From contig NZ_JBHZGK010000006.1 of assembly GCF_051900425.1 (NCBI RefSeq), forward strand, positions 186,001 to 250,000: 64,000 nucleotides of DNA, in the 5' to 3' direction. The notes below the pieces were generated by a model. It saw only the letters and a program-made list of their open reading frames with translations, did not search any database and had not been told where the DNA came from. This document shows positions 1 through 8,533 of the stretch, piece by piece. The stretch's first letter is position 1. Every line of letters begins with the position of its first letter. The position numbers and the translations under genes are program-made. This DNA is from Frateuria_A sp051900425 (GTDB lineage Bacteria; Pseudomonadota; Gammaproteobacteria; Xanthomonadales; Rhodanobacteraceae).

Positions 1-404
1 TCCGTCGGCGCCGGGGCACCGCCGAGCCCAGCGAAATTCCAGTCGCCCTTGCGGTTCTGCAACAGGCGCACCACCGGTTTGTCGAGCGTCAGCGAGGTGA
101 CGTGCAGCTCGCGATGGACGAGCAAGGGCCACAGCTTCACGCCCAGGTCCAGCGAGCGCGCGCTGACGAACGGCTGCCTGCCGAACGCGGGGGCGTCGCC
201 GATGCGGATCTGGTCCGCCTCCAGCGAGCCGGTCCACACCGACATGTGCAGCGTGCCGATGCTCACCTCGCGACCCAGGGCCTTGCCCAGCGAGGCCTGG
301 ATCTGCGGACGGAAGTGGTTGGCATCCACCAGCAGCAGCGCGGCAGCGCCCAGCACGACCAGGGCCAGCACGAGCACGATCAGACCGACCAGCAGGCGCT
401 TCAT
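1..404 (-). CDS. AsmA family protein, N-terminal part
   Basis: This is the first 134 codons of a gene that runs off the left edge. Translation from the ATG at 404 gives an N-terminal hydrophobic anchor (MKRLLVGLIVLVLALVVLG) followed by the AsmA-type opening. In that opening, 'DANHFRPQIQASLGKALGRE' leads into short beta-strand-like segments. AsmA-like proteins are inner-membrane anchored with a long periplasmic beta-rich domain and are linked to outer-membrane biogenesis and lipid transport. The family is recognised from this N-terminal signature only. The C-terminal AsmA domain lies outside the window, so the subgroup cannot be set. Confidence 0.8.
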   Translation of the reverse strand, partial: MKRLLVGLIVLVLALVVLGAAALLLVDANHFRPQIQASLGKALGREVSIGTLHMSVWTGSLEADQIRIGDAPAFGRQPFVSARSLDLGVKLWPLLVHRELHVTSLTLDKPVVRLLQNRKGDWNFAGLGGAPAPT

Positions 405-542
405 GGCGCATCTCCCCCAGCAAGGTGCCCCGATACTAACCAAACCCCGCGCGTGCTCCGACCATCCGGCGACGCCGGCGTGACGCAGGCCACTTCCGCC
501 CTGCGGTTGAACCGGCCCCGGCCGGGCCCACATCTTCGCCCC

Positions 543-701
543 ATGGGCTGCCTTCCGGTTCCGCTGTTCTTCCTGCTCGGTTTCGGCATCGGCTATGCCG
601 TGGCCGGGACGCCGGGCGCGCTGTGGGGTGCAGGCGCCGGGCTGGTCGCGGGACTCGCCGGCATGGGCTGGATGATCCGCCTCATGCGCGGCCGTCGCTG
701 A
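543..701 (+). CDS. Small hypothetical membrane protein (52 aa)
   Basis: A 52-residue protein made almost entirely of two hydrophobic glycine/alanine-rich segments (about residues 5-24 and 25-43), ending in a basic tail (RLMRGRR). It looks like a two-helix inner-membrane hairpin with a cytoplasmic positively charged end. It lies between the divergent AsmA gene and another small membrane protein. No function is recognised. The ATG at 543 was chosen because upstream codons in the same frame do not resemble protein. Confidence 0.45.
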   Translation: MGCLPVPLFFLLGFGIGYAVAGTPGALWGAGAGLVAGLAGMGWMIRLMRGRR

Positions 702-777
702 ACGGGCCGCCGCGCGTGTGCTGGCCTTTACCTCCGGCGCGTAGTCGAATGACGGGCAGTCTCCAGCGGAGTTCCGG

Positions 778-1095
778 GTGATCAAGGACATCGACCGTCT
801 CAATCGGCACCTCGATCGCTTCGAGCGCCGGTTGCCGCGCTGGATCGCCTCGCCCCTGCGCTGGCTGCGCGCACCGTCGTCGCGCTGGGTACGCATCCCG
901 GTGGGCGTGCTGCTGATCGTGGCGGGATGCTTCAGTTTCCTGCCGCTGCTTGGCCTGTGGATGCTGCCGCTGGGCGTGCTGCTGCTGGCCCAGGACCTGC
1001 CGTTCCTGCGCCGCCCCACGCGCTGGTCGCTGATCGTGCTGGAGCGCCGGTGGCTGCGCTGGAAACGGCGGCGGCGCCAGGCCGGGCGGTCGTAG
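778..1095 (+). CDS. Small membrane protein, unknown function (105 aa)
   Basis: The protein has a basic amphipathic N-terminus, then one long or two short transmembrane segments (about residues 40-72, including 'LGLWMLPLGVLLLAQDLPFL'), then a very basic C-terminal tail. This arrangement is common in small Xanthomonadales and alphaproteobacterial inner-membrane proteins, some of which carry unhelpful database names. No catalytic motif is visible. Translation starts at GTG 778; no in-frame ATG gives a complete product. The stop codon lies inside the REP-like repeat that follows. Confidence 0.55.
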   Translation: MIKDIDRLNRHLDRFERRLPRWIASPLRWLRAPSSRWVRIPVGVLLIVAGCFSFLPLLGLWMLPLGVLLLAQDLPFLRRPTRWSLIVLERRWLRWKRRRRQAGRS

Positions 1096-1156
1096 GGTGG
1101 GCTTCAGCCCACCGCAGTCCGCGGCAAGACCCCTGGTGGGCTGAAGCCCACCCTAC
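1092..1156. repeat. REP-like paired palindrome, copy 1
   Basis: Two palindromic units of the type GGTGGGCTTCAGCCCACC face each other and the whole element is framed by GTAGGG and CCCTAC. It overlaps the stop codon of the preceding gene. A close copy is at 2570-2632, with degenerate or half copies at 3972-3992, 25841-25896 and 39788-39806. This matches the bipartite arrangement of REP/BIME elements. Confidence 0.75.
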
Positions 1157-1211
1157 ATAACTTCGACGCGGCTTCAGTCGCCATTGGCGAGCGCTACGGC
1201 ACCCTAGGCGA

Positions 1212-2318
1212 ATGCGTAACCGAACGCCCTCCCGCCCCGTCGTCCTGCTTGCGCTGCTGGCCCTGGTCGCCGGCTGCGCGCGTCCGCAGGTGGAAGCGCC
1301 GCAGCGTCGCCCCGACGAGGTACGCGCGCAGATCGTGCGCCTGCTGCCCGGCGACACCGCCGACCGCGCCGGCTGGGCGACCGACATCTACGCCGCCTTC
1401 TCCGCGCTCGACATCGAGCCGACACCAACCAACCTGTGCGCCACCCTCGCCGTCGCCGCGCAGGAATCGAATTACCACGCCGAACCGGTGGTGCCTGGCC
1501 TCGGTTCCATCGCGCGCAAGGAAATCGACCGCCGCGCCGCCGCGCACCACGTGCCGCAGTTCCTGGTACGCGCCGCGCTGGCGCTGAAGTCCCCGGACGG
1601 CAAAAGCTACGGCGACCGTCTGGCCACCGTGCGAACCGAGCGCGAACTGAGCCGGCTCTACGAGGATTTCGTCGGCATGGTGCCGCTGGGCCGCCGCCTG
1701 CTGGGTGACGACAACCCCGTACACACCGGCGGCCCGATGCAGGTAAGCGTGGCCTTCGCCGAGGATTTCGCCGACGACCACACCTATCCGTACCCGGTCG
1801 ATGGGACGATCCGCCATGAGGTGTTCAGCCGCCGCGGCGGCCTGTATTTCGGCATCGCCCACCTGCTCGCCTACCCTGCCGATTATCCGCAGATGCTCTA
1901 CCGCTTCGCCGACTACAACGCCGGCTGGTACGCCAGCCGCAACGCGGCGTTCCAGAACGCGCTGAGTATCGCCAGCGGCATCCCGCTCGATTTCGACGGC
2001 GACCTCATCCGCTACGAAGGCGGTCTGGGCGCCACCGAGCGGGCCGCGCGCACGCTGGCCGCGCGGCTGGACCTGGAGCCGGGTGAAATCCACGACGCGC
2101 TGGCCGAAGGCGAAAGCCCCGACTTCGTGCGCACTGCCCTGTACACCCGCGTGTTCGAGCTGGCCCAGGCCAGCGCACGCAAGCCGCTGCCGCGCGCGAT
2201 GCTGCCGCGCATCCGGCTGGAGAGCCCCAAGATCACGCGCAAGCTCACCACGGCCTGGTTCGCCAGGCGCGTCGATGGCCGCTACCAGCGTTGCCTGGCG
2301 CAGGCCTCGCGAGGCTGA
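1212..2318 (+). CDS. DUF1615 family lipoprotein
   Basis: A 368-residue protein with a lipoprotein signal peptide (hydrophobic stretch, then LVAGC with the lipobox Cys near residue 22). The mature part contains segments characteristic of DUF1615, including 'CATLAVAAQESNYHAEPVVP', 'HTGGPMQVSVAFAEDF' and 'ADYNAGWYASRNAAFQNAL'. Members are outer-membrane or periplasmic lipoproteins of unknown function. The QES and YNAG segments recall lysozyme-like transglycosylase folds, where a Glu follows an A-x-Q-x-S pattern, so murein cleavage is a reasonable but unproven guess. It stands alone, with REP-like elements on both sides. Confidence 0.8.
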   Translation: MRNRTPSRPVVLLALLALVAGCARPQVEAPQRRPDEVRAQIVRLLPGDTADRAGWATDIYAAFSALDIEPTPTNLCATLAVAAQESNYHAEPVVPGLGSIARKEIDRRAAAHHVPQFLVRAALALKSPDGKSYGDRLATVRTERELSRLYEDFVGMVPLGRRLLGDDNPVHTGGPMQVSVAFAEDFADDHTYPYPVDGTIRHEVFSRRGGLYFGIAHLLAYPADYPQMLYRFADYNAGWYASRNAAFQNALSIASGIPLDFDGDLIRYEGGLGATERAARTLAARLDLEPGEIHDALAEGESPDFVRTALYTRVFELAQASARKPLPRAMLPRIRLESPKITRKLTTAWFARRVDGRYQRCLAQASRG

Positions 2319-2389
2319 GCCCGCCCCTGCACGGGTGGCCGACGCGCCGCGCGGTACAACGGGTCTTCCGCAACGGAGGAGACCCGACG

Positions 2390-2563
2390 ATGGCCGACAC
2401 CAAGAAGCCACCCCGCGACAGCGACGCGCGCCGCGAACTCGACCGCGACTACACCGGTCAGGCGAAGAACGCACGCGGCGACACGGTGGAGAACGAGCTG
2501 GACCAGGAAACCCATCGCCTGCAACGCGATTACGACAGCGACTCGCCAAAGAACCGCGATTGA
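2390..2563 (+). CDS. Small hydrophilic hypothetical protein (57 aa)
   Basis: A 57-residue, highly charged protein without hydrophobic segments (MADTKKPPRDSDARRELDRD at the start, ending PKNRD). The start at 2390 is supported by a strong GGAGGA ribosome binding site about 9 nt upstream. The sequence is probably disordered. Similar short charged proteins sit elsewhere in this window (25902-26081, 26584-26769). No function is recognised. Confidence 0.55.
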   Translation: MADTKKPPRDSDARRELDRDYTGQAKNARGDTVENELDQETHRLQRDYDSDSPKNRD

Positions 2564-2569
2564 TCCCGC

Positions 2570-2632
2570 AGGGTGGGCTTCAGCCCACCGGCTCTTGCCG
2601 CAACGGGGCGGTGGGCTGAAGCCCACCCTACG
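2570..2632. repeat. REP-like paired palindrome, copy 2
   Basis: Same bipartite structure as the copy at 1092-1156: AGGGTGGGCTTCAGCCCACC, a spacer of about 20 bp, then GGTGGGCTGAAGCCCACCCT. It lies between convergent genes (small hydrophilic protein and DUF763 gene), the usual location for REP elements, where it may also stabilise 3' mRNA ends. Confidence 0.75.
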
Positions 2633-2642
2633 CGCAAAGGCG

Positions 2643-3920
2643 TTACGACGCCTTCTTCTGCCCCGCCGGCTCCGCCGCGGGCGGCTCCCAGCCGAACACG
2701 CTGCGCCCGCCGTACTCGTGCGAGCGCTGCCGCTCCTCGGCGATGTACTGCTCCACCGAGGGCCCCCGGGCGTGCCGCTCCAGCCGGCGCGCCTGTTCGT
2801 CGAGCCGCTTGAGCGCGGCCAGTTGTTCCTCACGTCCGAGCCTGGCGTTCTCCACCGCGGACTTCAGCACGCCGATGGTGTGGTCGTAGACGCGCGTAGG
2901 CACCGGGAAGGGGTGGCGGTCCTTGCCGCCATGGGCGAGCGAGAAGCGCGCCGGATCGCTGAAGCGGCACGGCGCGCCATGCACCACTTCGGCGACCATG
3001 GCCAGCGCGCGCACGGTGCGTGCGCCCACCCCCGGCACCTGCAGCAGCTCGGTGAAGTCGCGCGGGCCGTTTTCCGCGGCGGCCGCCAGCGCGCCGTGCA
3101 GGCGGCGCGTGACGACGTCCGCGCCGCGCACGTCGTGGTGGTCGGGCATCACCAGGTGAGGCAGCAGGCCCAGTTGCAGCGGTGCATCGATCGGCGGCGC
3201 GGCCGGCGCCCTGCCTTCGATCCGGCTGAACTCCCGCGCCACCCCATCGGGCCCGAGCGTGCCGAGCAGTTCCAGCTGCGCCAGGCGCGAGGCCTGCGCG
3301 CGATGGTCGGCCAGGTTGACGATGCGCCCCTGCCCCGGCCCGTCGACCGCCGCGTGCGGATCGTCGACGAAGCTCTTCAGGTTTTCCGACAGCCAGTGGT
3401 AGCGCCGCGCCTGCCGGCGCTCGCCGTTCATGCCCTGCTGCACCACCACCCACTGGCCATCGTCGGTCACCACGAAGCCATGCAGGTAGAGGTCGAAACC
3501 GTCCTGCACCGCGGCGCTGTCCACCTTGGCCACCAGCCGGCTCGCGCCCGCCAGCGCGGCGCCGTCGAAGCCGACCTGCTCGCCGATCGCCACCAGCTCC
3601 CCGGGCGTGGCCCGCGAATGCTTGCCGCGCCCGCCGCAGACGTGGATACCCAGCTCGCCCGACAACGGCGCCAGGCCGCGCTTGAGCGCGCCGATCACGC
3701 TGGTGGTGATCCCCGAGGAATGCCAGTCCATGCCCATGACCGCGCCGAAGGACTGGAACCAGAACGGATGCGCCAGGCGGCGCAGGAACTCGTCGCGGCC
3801 GTACTCGCGCACGATCGCCTCGGCCATCAGCGCGCCGAGCCGGGTCATCCGGTCCGCCAGCCAGCGCGGCACGCGACCGCCATGCAGCGGCAGGTCGGCG
3901 CTTCCGGATCGTCGGGTCAT
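2643..3920 (-). CDS. DUF763 domain protein
   Basis: A 425-residue protein matching DUF763 over its whole length. Recognisable blocks are the opening 'SADLPLHGGRVPRWL', 'MGMDWHSSGITTSVIGALKR', 'VCGGRGKHSRATPGEL', 'QGMNGERRQARRYHWLSE', and the C-terminal 'LQVPGVGARTVRALAMVAEV', which looks like a helix-hairpin-helix nucleic-acid contact. The family occurs in bacteria and archaea and has no established biochemical role. The HhH-like motif suggests DNA or RNA binding; this is inference. The ATG at 3920 is chosen because it begins the conserved domain. Confidence 0.85.
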   Translation of the reverse strand: MTRRSGSADLPLHGGRVPRWLADRMTRLGALMAEAIVREYGRDEFLRRLAHPFWFQSFGAVMGMDWHSSGITTSVIGALKRGLAPLSGELGIHVCGGRGKHSRATPGELVAIGEQVGFDGAALAGASRLVAKVDSAAVQDGFDLYLHGFVVTDDGQWVVVQQGMNGERRQARRYHWLSENLKSFVDDPHAAVDGPGQGRIVNLADHRAQASRLAQLELLGTLGPDGVAREFSRIEGRAPAAPPIDAPLQLGLLPHLVMPDHHDVRGADVVTRRLHGALAAAAENGPRDFTELLQVPGVGARTVRALAMVAEVVHGAPCRFSDPARFSLAHGGKDRHPFPVPTRVYDHTIGVLKSAVENARLGREEQLAALKRLDEQARRLERHARGPSVEQYIAEERQRSHEYGGRSVFGWEPPAAEPAGQKKAS

Positions 3921-3971
3921 GCGGGCGGGGCTCCAGAGCGGTCGAGCAGGGCGGGCTTGGGCCCGGCGTGG

Positions 3972-3992
3972 GCGGTGGGCTGACGCCCACCT
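3972..3992. repeat. REP-like half element
   Basis: A single degenerate unit (GGTGGGCTGACGCCCACC) of the repeat family at 1092 and 2570. It lies just upstream of the DUF763 gene. Confidence 0.5.
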
Positions 3993-4116
3993 GCTAAAAG
4001 GCCGTGCAGGCCCGGGACCGAGTATCGCAAACGGGCGTCTCACCGGATGAACCTCCGCCAGCCGGTACCGCGCAGCCGGATGGACCGCGTGCGCACCCCC
4101 TCGCTAAGCTGGCGCG

Positions 4117-5241
4117 ATGCCCGCGACCGACCTGCCCATGACCACCTCCGACCGCGCCGCCGCCCGCCTGGCCTGGGCCCGCGCCACGCTGCACGACGAC
4201 ACGCTGACCCTGGCGCCGGCCTCGTCCGATGCCAGCTTCCGCAGCTACTGGCGGCCACTGCAGGAGGACGGCTGGATCGTCATGGATTCCCCGCCCGCGC
4301 TGGAGGATCCCGCACCGTGGGTCGCCATCGGGGCACGCCTGCGCGACGCCGGGCTGCGCGCTCCGGTCGTGCTGGCGCAGGACCCGGCACAGGGCTTCCT
4401 GCTCATCGAGGACCTTGGCCGGGAGGACTATCTCTCCGGCCTCGACGAGCACACGGCCGATGCGCTCTACGGCAAGGCGATGGACGCCCTGTTGCGCATC
4501 CAGACCCATGTCGACGGCTCGGACCTTCCGCCCTACAACCACGCCTTCCTGCAGCGCGAACTCGAACTGATGCCCGAGTGGTTCCTGCAGCGCCACCTGG
4601 GCTACACGCCCGAGTGCGAGGAGTGGGACGTGATCGAGCAGGCCTTCACCGTGCTGTTGCACAACGCCGCCGAGCAGCCGCGCGTGTTCGTGCACCGCGA
4701 CTTCCACAGCCGCAACCTGATGCGGACGGAGGACACGCCGGTCGGCCCGCACCGCAAGCTCTGCCTGACGCCCTTCCTCGAGGCCGGCCCGCGCGCGGAA
4801 CGAACCGATCCGGATGCCCGGCCGTTCCTGCGCAGCCCCGGTATCATCGATTTCCAGGGCGCGCTGCACGGCCCGCTGGCGTACGACCTGGCCTCGCTGC
4901 TGCGCGACTGCTACATCGCCTGGGACGAGGCGCGCGTGACGCAATGGGTCGAGCAGTACCGCCAGCGGGCACAGCAGGCGGGCCTGCTCGATGTGTCGGT
5001 CGACCCGGCGCGCTTCCAGCGCTGGTTCGATCTGATCGGCCTGCAGCGCCACATCAAGGTGCTCGGAATCTTCTGCCGGCTCTGGTACCGCGACGGCAAG
5101 CGCGGCTATCTGGCCGACCTTCCGCGCGTGCTCGACTACGTGCTCACCGTGGCACGCCGCTATCCAGAGCTGGCCGACTTCGCCGCGCTGGTCGAGCGCC
5201 GCGTGGGTGGGCGCGACATCACCGCGCCGGCCGCCGCATGA
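4117..5241 (+). CDS. amgK: N-acetylmuramate/N-acetylglucosamine kinase AmgK
   Basis: A 374-residue aminoglycoside-phosphotransferase-fold kinase. It has the Brenner-type catalytic motif 'VFVHRDFHSRNLM' (catalytic Asp in HRDFH) and, further on, the metal-binding 'IIDFQGALHGPLAYDLASLL'. The N-terminal 'PASSDASFRSYWR' is typical of AmgK. AmgK phosphorylates the anomeric carbon of MurNAc (and GlcNAc) in a recycling route that bypasses de novo UDP-MurNAc synthesis and can lower sensitivity to fosfomycin. It overlaps murU by 4 nt (ATGA), so the two are translationally coupled. An internal ATG at 4138 is an alternative start. Confidence 0.88.
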   Translation: MPATDLPMTTSDRAAARLAWARATLHDDTLTLAPASSDASFRSYWRPLQEDGWIVMDSPPALEDPAPWVAIGARLRDAGLRAPVVLAQDPAQGFLLIEDLGREDYLSGLDEHTADALYGKAMDALLRIQTHVDGSDLPPYNHAFLQRELELMPEWFLQRHLGYTPECEEWDVIEQAFTVLLHNAAEQPRVFVHRDFHSRNLMRTEDTPVGPHRKLCLTPFLEAGPRAERTDPDARPFLRSPGIIDFQGALHGPLAYDLASLLRDCYIAWDEARVTQWVEQYRQRAQQAGLLDVSVDPARFQRWFDLIGLQRHIKVLGIFCRLWYRDGKRGYLADLPRVLDYVLTVARRYPELADFAALVERRVGGRDITAPAAA

Positions 5242-5942
5242 GGCACGCGCTGATCTTCGCCGCGGGCCTGGGCGAGCGCATGCGCCCGCTCACCGAGCAC
5301 ACGCCCAAGCCGCTGCTCGAAGCGGGCGGCAAGCCCCTGGTCGCCTGGCATCTGGAGAAACTCGCCGCCGCCGGCGTGCACTACGTGGTGATCAATACCT
5401 CGCACCTGGCCGGGCAGTTTCCCGAGGCACTCGGCGACGGCAGCCGCTGGGGCCTGCGCATCCGCTATGCGTACGAAGGCCCGACGCCGCTGGAAACCGG
5501 CGGCGGCATGCTCAACGCACTGTCCCTGCTGGGCGATTCGCCGTTCATCGCGGTCAACGGTGACATCCACAGTGACGTCGACTACGCCTCGCTGCCGGTC
5601 GAGCCGCAGGGCCTGGCGCACCTGGTGATGGTCGACAACCCGGCCCACCACCCGGGCGGCGACTTCGGCCTGGACGCCCAGGAAGTCCTGCATGCTGAAG
5701 CCCCGTCCCGGCTGACCTTCAGCGGCATCGGTGTCTACCGTCCGGCGCTGCTCCAGGACTGGCGCCAGGCGATCGGCGATGCGCCCGGCGCGGAAGCCAC
5801 GCCGCCGCGCTTCAAGCTCGCGCCGCTGCTGCGCCGCGCGATGGCCGACGGCCTCGTGCATGGCACGCACCACCGCGGCGCCTGGACCGACGTCGGGACG
5901 CCCGCGCGCCTTGCCGAACTCGACGGGCGACTGCGCAGATAG
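5238..5942 (+). CDS. murU: N-acetylmuramate-1-phosphate uridylyltransferase MurU
   Basis: A 234-residue nucleotidyltransferase with the sugar-nucleotidyltransferase signature at the N-terminus ('LIFAAGLGERMRPLTEHTPK', Lys at the end of the motif), the metal-binding 'FIAVNGDIHSD' and the product-side 'ETGGGMLNAL'. Paired with AmgK by a 4-nt overlap, it should convert MurNAc-1-phosphate and UTP to UDP-MurNAc. The length and pairing agree with MurU rather than with glucose-1-phosphate enzymes. The terminal anhydro-sugar kinase and phosphatase steps are not in this window. Confidence 0.88.
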   Translation: MRHALIFAAGLGERMRPLTEHTPKPLLEAGGKPLVAWHLEKLAAAGVHYVVINTSHLAGQFPEALGDGSRWGLRIRYAYEGPTPLETGGGMLNALSLLGDSPFIAVNGDIHSDVDYASLPVEPQGLAHLVMVDNPAHHPGGDFGLDAQEVLHAEAPSRLTFSGIGVYRPALLQDWRQAIGDAPGAEATPPRFKLAPLLRRAMADGLVHGTHHRGAWTDVGTPARLAELDGRLRR

Positions 5943-6085
5943 CAGACGGTCACTTCCCGGTACAACGGCAACACCGCGAGAGTCCCGGCACTGCCGGCAG
6001 GCGTGCGCCTGACCGGGTCGCCGCGGCGATGACGCGGCCTGCATCGGGGCCGCTCTATAGTTCAAGCAACGGGTCGACACCTTCC

Positions 6086-7555
6086 ATGGACGAGAACGAA
6101 CGCATGCGCCCCGATTCGCCAATGGCCCGACGGGTTCGCGAATACGACTGGGGCGCCACCGCGCTGGGCCCGCTGGATTGCTGGCCGCAGCCGCTGCGCA
6201 CGGTGGTCGACCTGATGCTGTCGTCGAACCTGCCCATGGTGATGGCGTGGGGACCGGATGCACAGCTGATCTACAACGACGCCTACGCCGACTTCGCCGG
6301 CGGACGCGACCCCTACCTGCTCGGCACCAACGTGCTCGAAGCATGGCCGGAGGTGGCCGACTTCAACCGGCACGTGCTGGAGGTGACGCTGGCCGGGCAG
6401 CCGCTGTCGTACAAGGACCAGCGACTCGTGCTGTTCCGCAACGGCCACGCCGAGGACGTCTGGCTCGACCTCGACTACATCCCGCTGCGCGATGCCGAAG
6501 GCGTCCCCCGCGGCTTCCTCGCCACCGTGGTGGAAACCACCGCGCGGATCAACGCCGAGCGCGCCTACCACCGCGCCCGCGAACAGGTCGAACGGGCGCT
6601 CGATGCCGGCGCGGTCATCGGCACCTGGCTGTGGGACGTGCGCGCCAACCGGGCGACCGCCGACCGCCGCTTCGCGCGCACCTTCTCGATCGATCCGGAG
6701 CAGGCCGCCGCCGGCGTGCCGATCGAATTCTTCATGGAGCGCATCCACCCCCAGGATGTAGCGGAAGTGGAAGTGCGCTTCGGCGAGAGCATCCGCCACG
6801 GCACGCCCTACCGCTGCCAGTACCGCGTCCGCCAGCCGGACGGCGATTACCTGTGGGTCGAGGCCTCCGGCCGCTGCGAGCACGACGAGGACGGCAAGCC
6901 CACGTTTTTCCCCGGCCTGATGGTCGACGTGCAGGAGCGCAAGCTCGCCGAGCAGCAACAGCGCACGATGATCAACGAGCTCAACCACCGGGTGAAGAAC
7001 ACGCTGGCGATCGTGCAGTCGCTCGCGGTGCAATCCTTCACCGGCGCCGCCTCGGTGGAGAGCGCCGCCGAGGTGTTCAACGCGCGCCTGATCTCGCTGT
7101 CGCAAGCGCATGACGTGCTGACCCGCGAACACTGGCACAGCGCGCTGCTGGGCGACCTGGTCGAGCAGATGGTCCGCTCGCATGGGTTCCTCGCCAGCGA
7201 GCGCTTCGACATCGCGGGGCCGCGGGTGCGCCTGTCGCCGCAGAACGCGCTGTCGTTCGCCATCGCGCTGCACGAGCTGGCCACCAATGCGATCAAGTAT
7301 GGCGCCCTGGGCGATCGCGGTGGTGGCGTGCGCATCCACTGGCGCCTGGCCGAGGCCAACGGCCGGCGCATCCTGCACCTGGACTGGATCGAGCATGACG
7401 GTCCGCCGGTGCGCCCGCCGGCCCGCAAGGGCTTCGGCACCCGCCTGATCGAGGGCAGCCTCAACCCGGCGCGCAACGGCGCGGTCAGCCTCGATTACCG
7501 CGAAAGCGGCCTGGCCTGCCACATCGCTGTGCCGTTGCCGGACGTGGACGAATAG
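6086..7555 (+). CDS. HWE-family sensor histidine kinase with two PAS domains
   Basis: About 489 residues. A PAS-like domain (about 10-160, 'MAWGPDAQLIYNDAYADFAG') is followed by a second PAS/PAC (about 175-290, 'YRCQYRVRQPDGDYLWVEAS') and an HWE-type kinase core. The phosphoacceptor block is 'INELNHRVKNTLAIVQSLAV', with His301 as the likely phosphorylated residue. The ATP-binding half contains 'IALHELATNAIKYGAL' and 'GFGTRLIEGSL'. No transmembrane helix or receiver is present, so it is a cytoplasmic sensor. No response regulator is adjacent. The ATG at 6086 is preferred; the frame stays open to 6029. Confidence 0.85.
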   Translation: MDENERMRPDSPMARRVREYDWGATALGPLDCWPQPLRTVVDLMLSSNLPMVMAWGPDAQLIYNDAYADFAGGRDPYLLGTNVLEAWPEVADFNRHVLEVTLAGQPLSYKDQRLVLFRNGHAEDVWLDLDYIPLRDAEGVPRGFLATVVETTARINAERAYHRAREQVERALDAGAVIGTWLWDVRANRATADRRFARTFSIDPEQAAAGVPIEFFMERIHPQDVAEVEVRFGESIRHGTPYRCQYRVRQPDGDYLWVEASGRCEHDEDGKPTFFPGLMVDVQERKLAEQQQRTMINELNHRVKNTLAIVQSLAVQSFTGAASVESAAEVFNARLISLSQAHDVLTREHWHSALLGDLVEQMVRSHGFLASERFDIAGPRVRLSPQNALSFAIALHELATNAIKYGALGDRGGGVRIHWRLAEANGRRILHLDWIEHDGPPVRPPARKGFGTRLIEGSLNPARNGAVSLDYRESGLACHIAVPLPDVDE

Positions 7556-7624
7556 GCACGGGCATCCGTCCACGCGGCAAGGGAACGCGGCTCCGCACGC
7601 CGCCGCGCCGGTCCACCGGCGTTC

Positions 7625-8533
7625 CTACAGGGCCGGCGTGAACCCGCCGCGGCGCGGCGCCAGCGAGCGCCCGACCGCGGCCAGCGCAAACAGGCGTGCG
7701 ATGCGCATCCAGCCCACGGCAAGCACCGCCAGTTCGGCGAACAGCAATGCCAGCAGGAAGCCACCCAGCCCCACCGCCGGCGTATGCACGCGACCCACGC
7801 CGCAGGCCAGCGCGATCGCCGAGCCGATGGCGCCGATCAGCAGGTAACTGAGCAGCGTACCCAGCGGGCGGCGCAGCAGCTGCATGAAGCCGCGGCCCAA
7901 CGCACGGGTCGCCGAGCGCAGGCCGGGATCGACGATGAACGCGGCGCGGGCCGATTCCACCGTCGCATGGGCCAGCACGAACAGTACCGCGAGCACCCAC
8001 AGCGCGGTGTTCGTGTAACGGTCGGCGGCGCTCTGCAACATCGCGTGCTCGCCCGACTTGTGCGCGGCACCGATCGCCATCGCGCCCAGGCCGATGGCGA
8101 TGGCGTAGGGCAGCAGCGACCACAGCATCAGGCGGAACATGCGGCCGTACTCGATCACGCCGGACTGCAGCAGCTGGCCGAAGCCCAGTGCACGGCCGGC
8201 GCGTCCGGTCGCCACCGTCATGCCGGTCAGGAACGGGCCGAGCAACAGCGCGAACACGGTCGCCAGCAGCAGCGAGCCGTGCAGTGCGGCCCCGCTGTCG
8301 CCCAGTTTGTCCACCACGTCGCCGAACGCCAGCCCGTCGAAGCGCTGGGCCCAGTCGGCCGCATGCACGGAGCGGTCGAGCAGGTCGGCCAGCGTGCGCC
8401 ACACCGGCAGGGCGGCCAGCGCCGTGGGCAGCAGCAACAGCACCAGCCACAACAACAGGAGGCGCCACTGCAGGGCCGCCACGGGCGCGAGCATCACGGC
8501 GCCCACATCGGTACGTCGGGTCGAGGTCATCAT
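7625..8533 (-). CDS. Multi-pass membrane protein coupled to M1 peptidase
   Basis: About 302 residues with five or six hydrophobic segments (about 23-43, 83-105, 135-160, 172-195, 220-245 and 255-275) and short basic loops. The fold is unrecognised. The start codon overlaps the stop of the upstream M1 peptidase gene (TGATG), so the two are almost certainly translated from one mRNA. An integral membrane partner for a secreted peptidase would fit, but no interaction motif is visible. Confidence 0.7.
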   Translation of the reverse strand: MMTSTRRTDVGAVMLAPVAALQWRLLLLWLVLLLLPTALAALPVWRTLADLLDRSVHAADWAQRFDGLAFGDVVDKLGDSGAALHGSLLLATVFALLLGPFLTGMTVATGRAGRALGFGQLLQSGVIEYGRMFRLMLWSLLPYAIAIGLGAMAIGAAHKSGEHAMLQSAADRYTNTALWVLAVLFVLAHATVESARAAFIVDPGLRSATRALGRGFMQLLRRPLGTLLSYLLIGAIGSAIALACGVGRVHTPAVGLGGFLLALLFAELAVLAVGWMRIARLFALAAVGRSLAPRRGGFTPAL

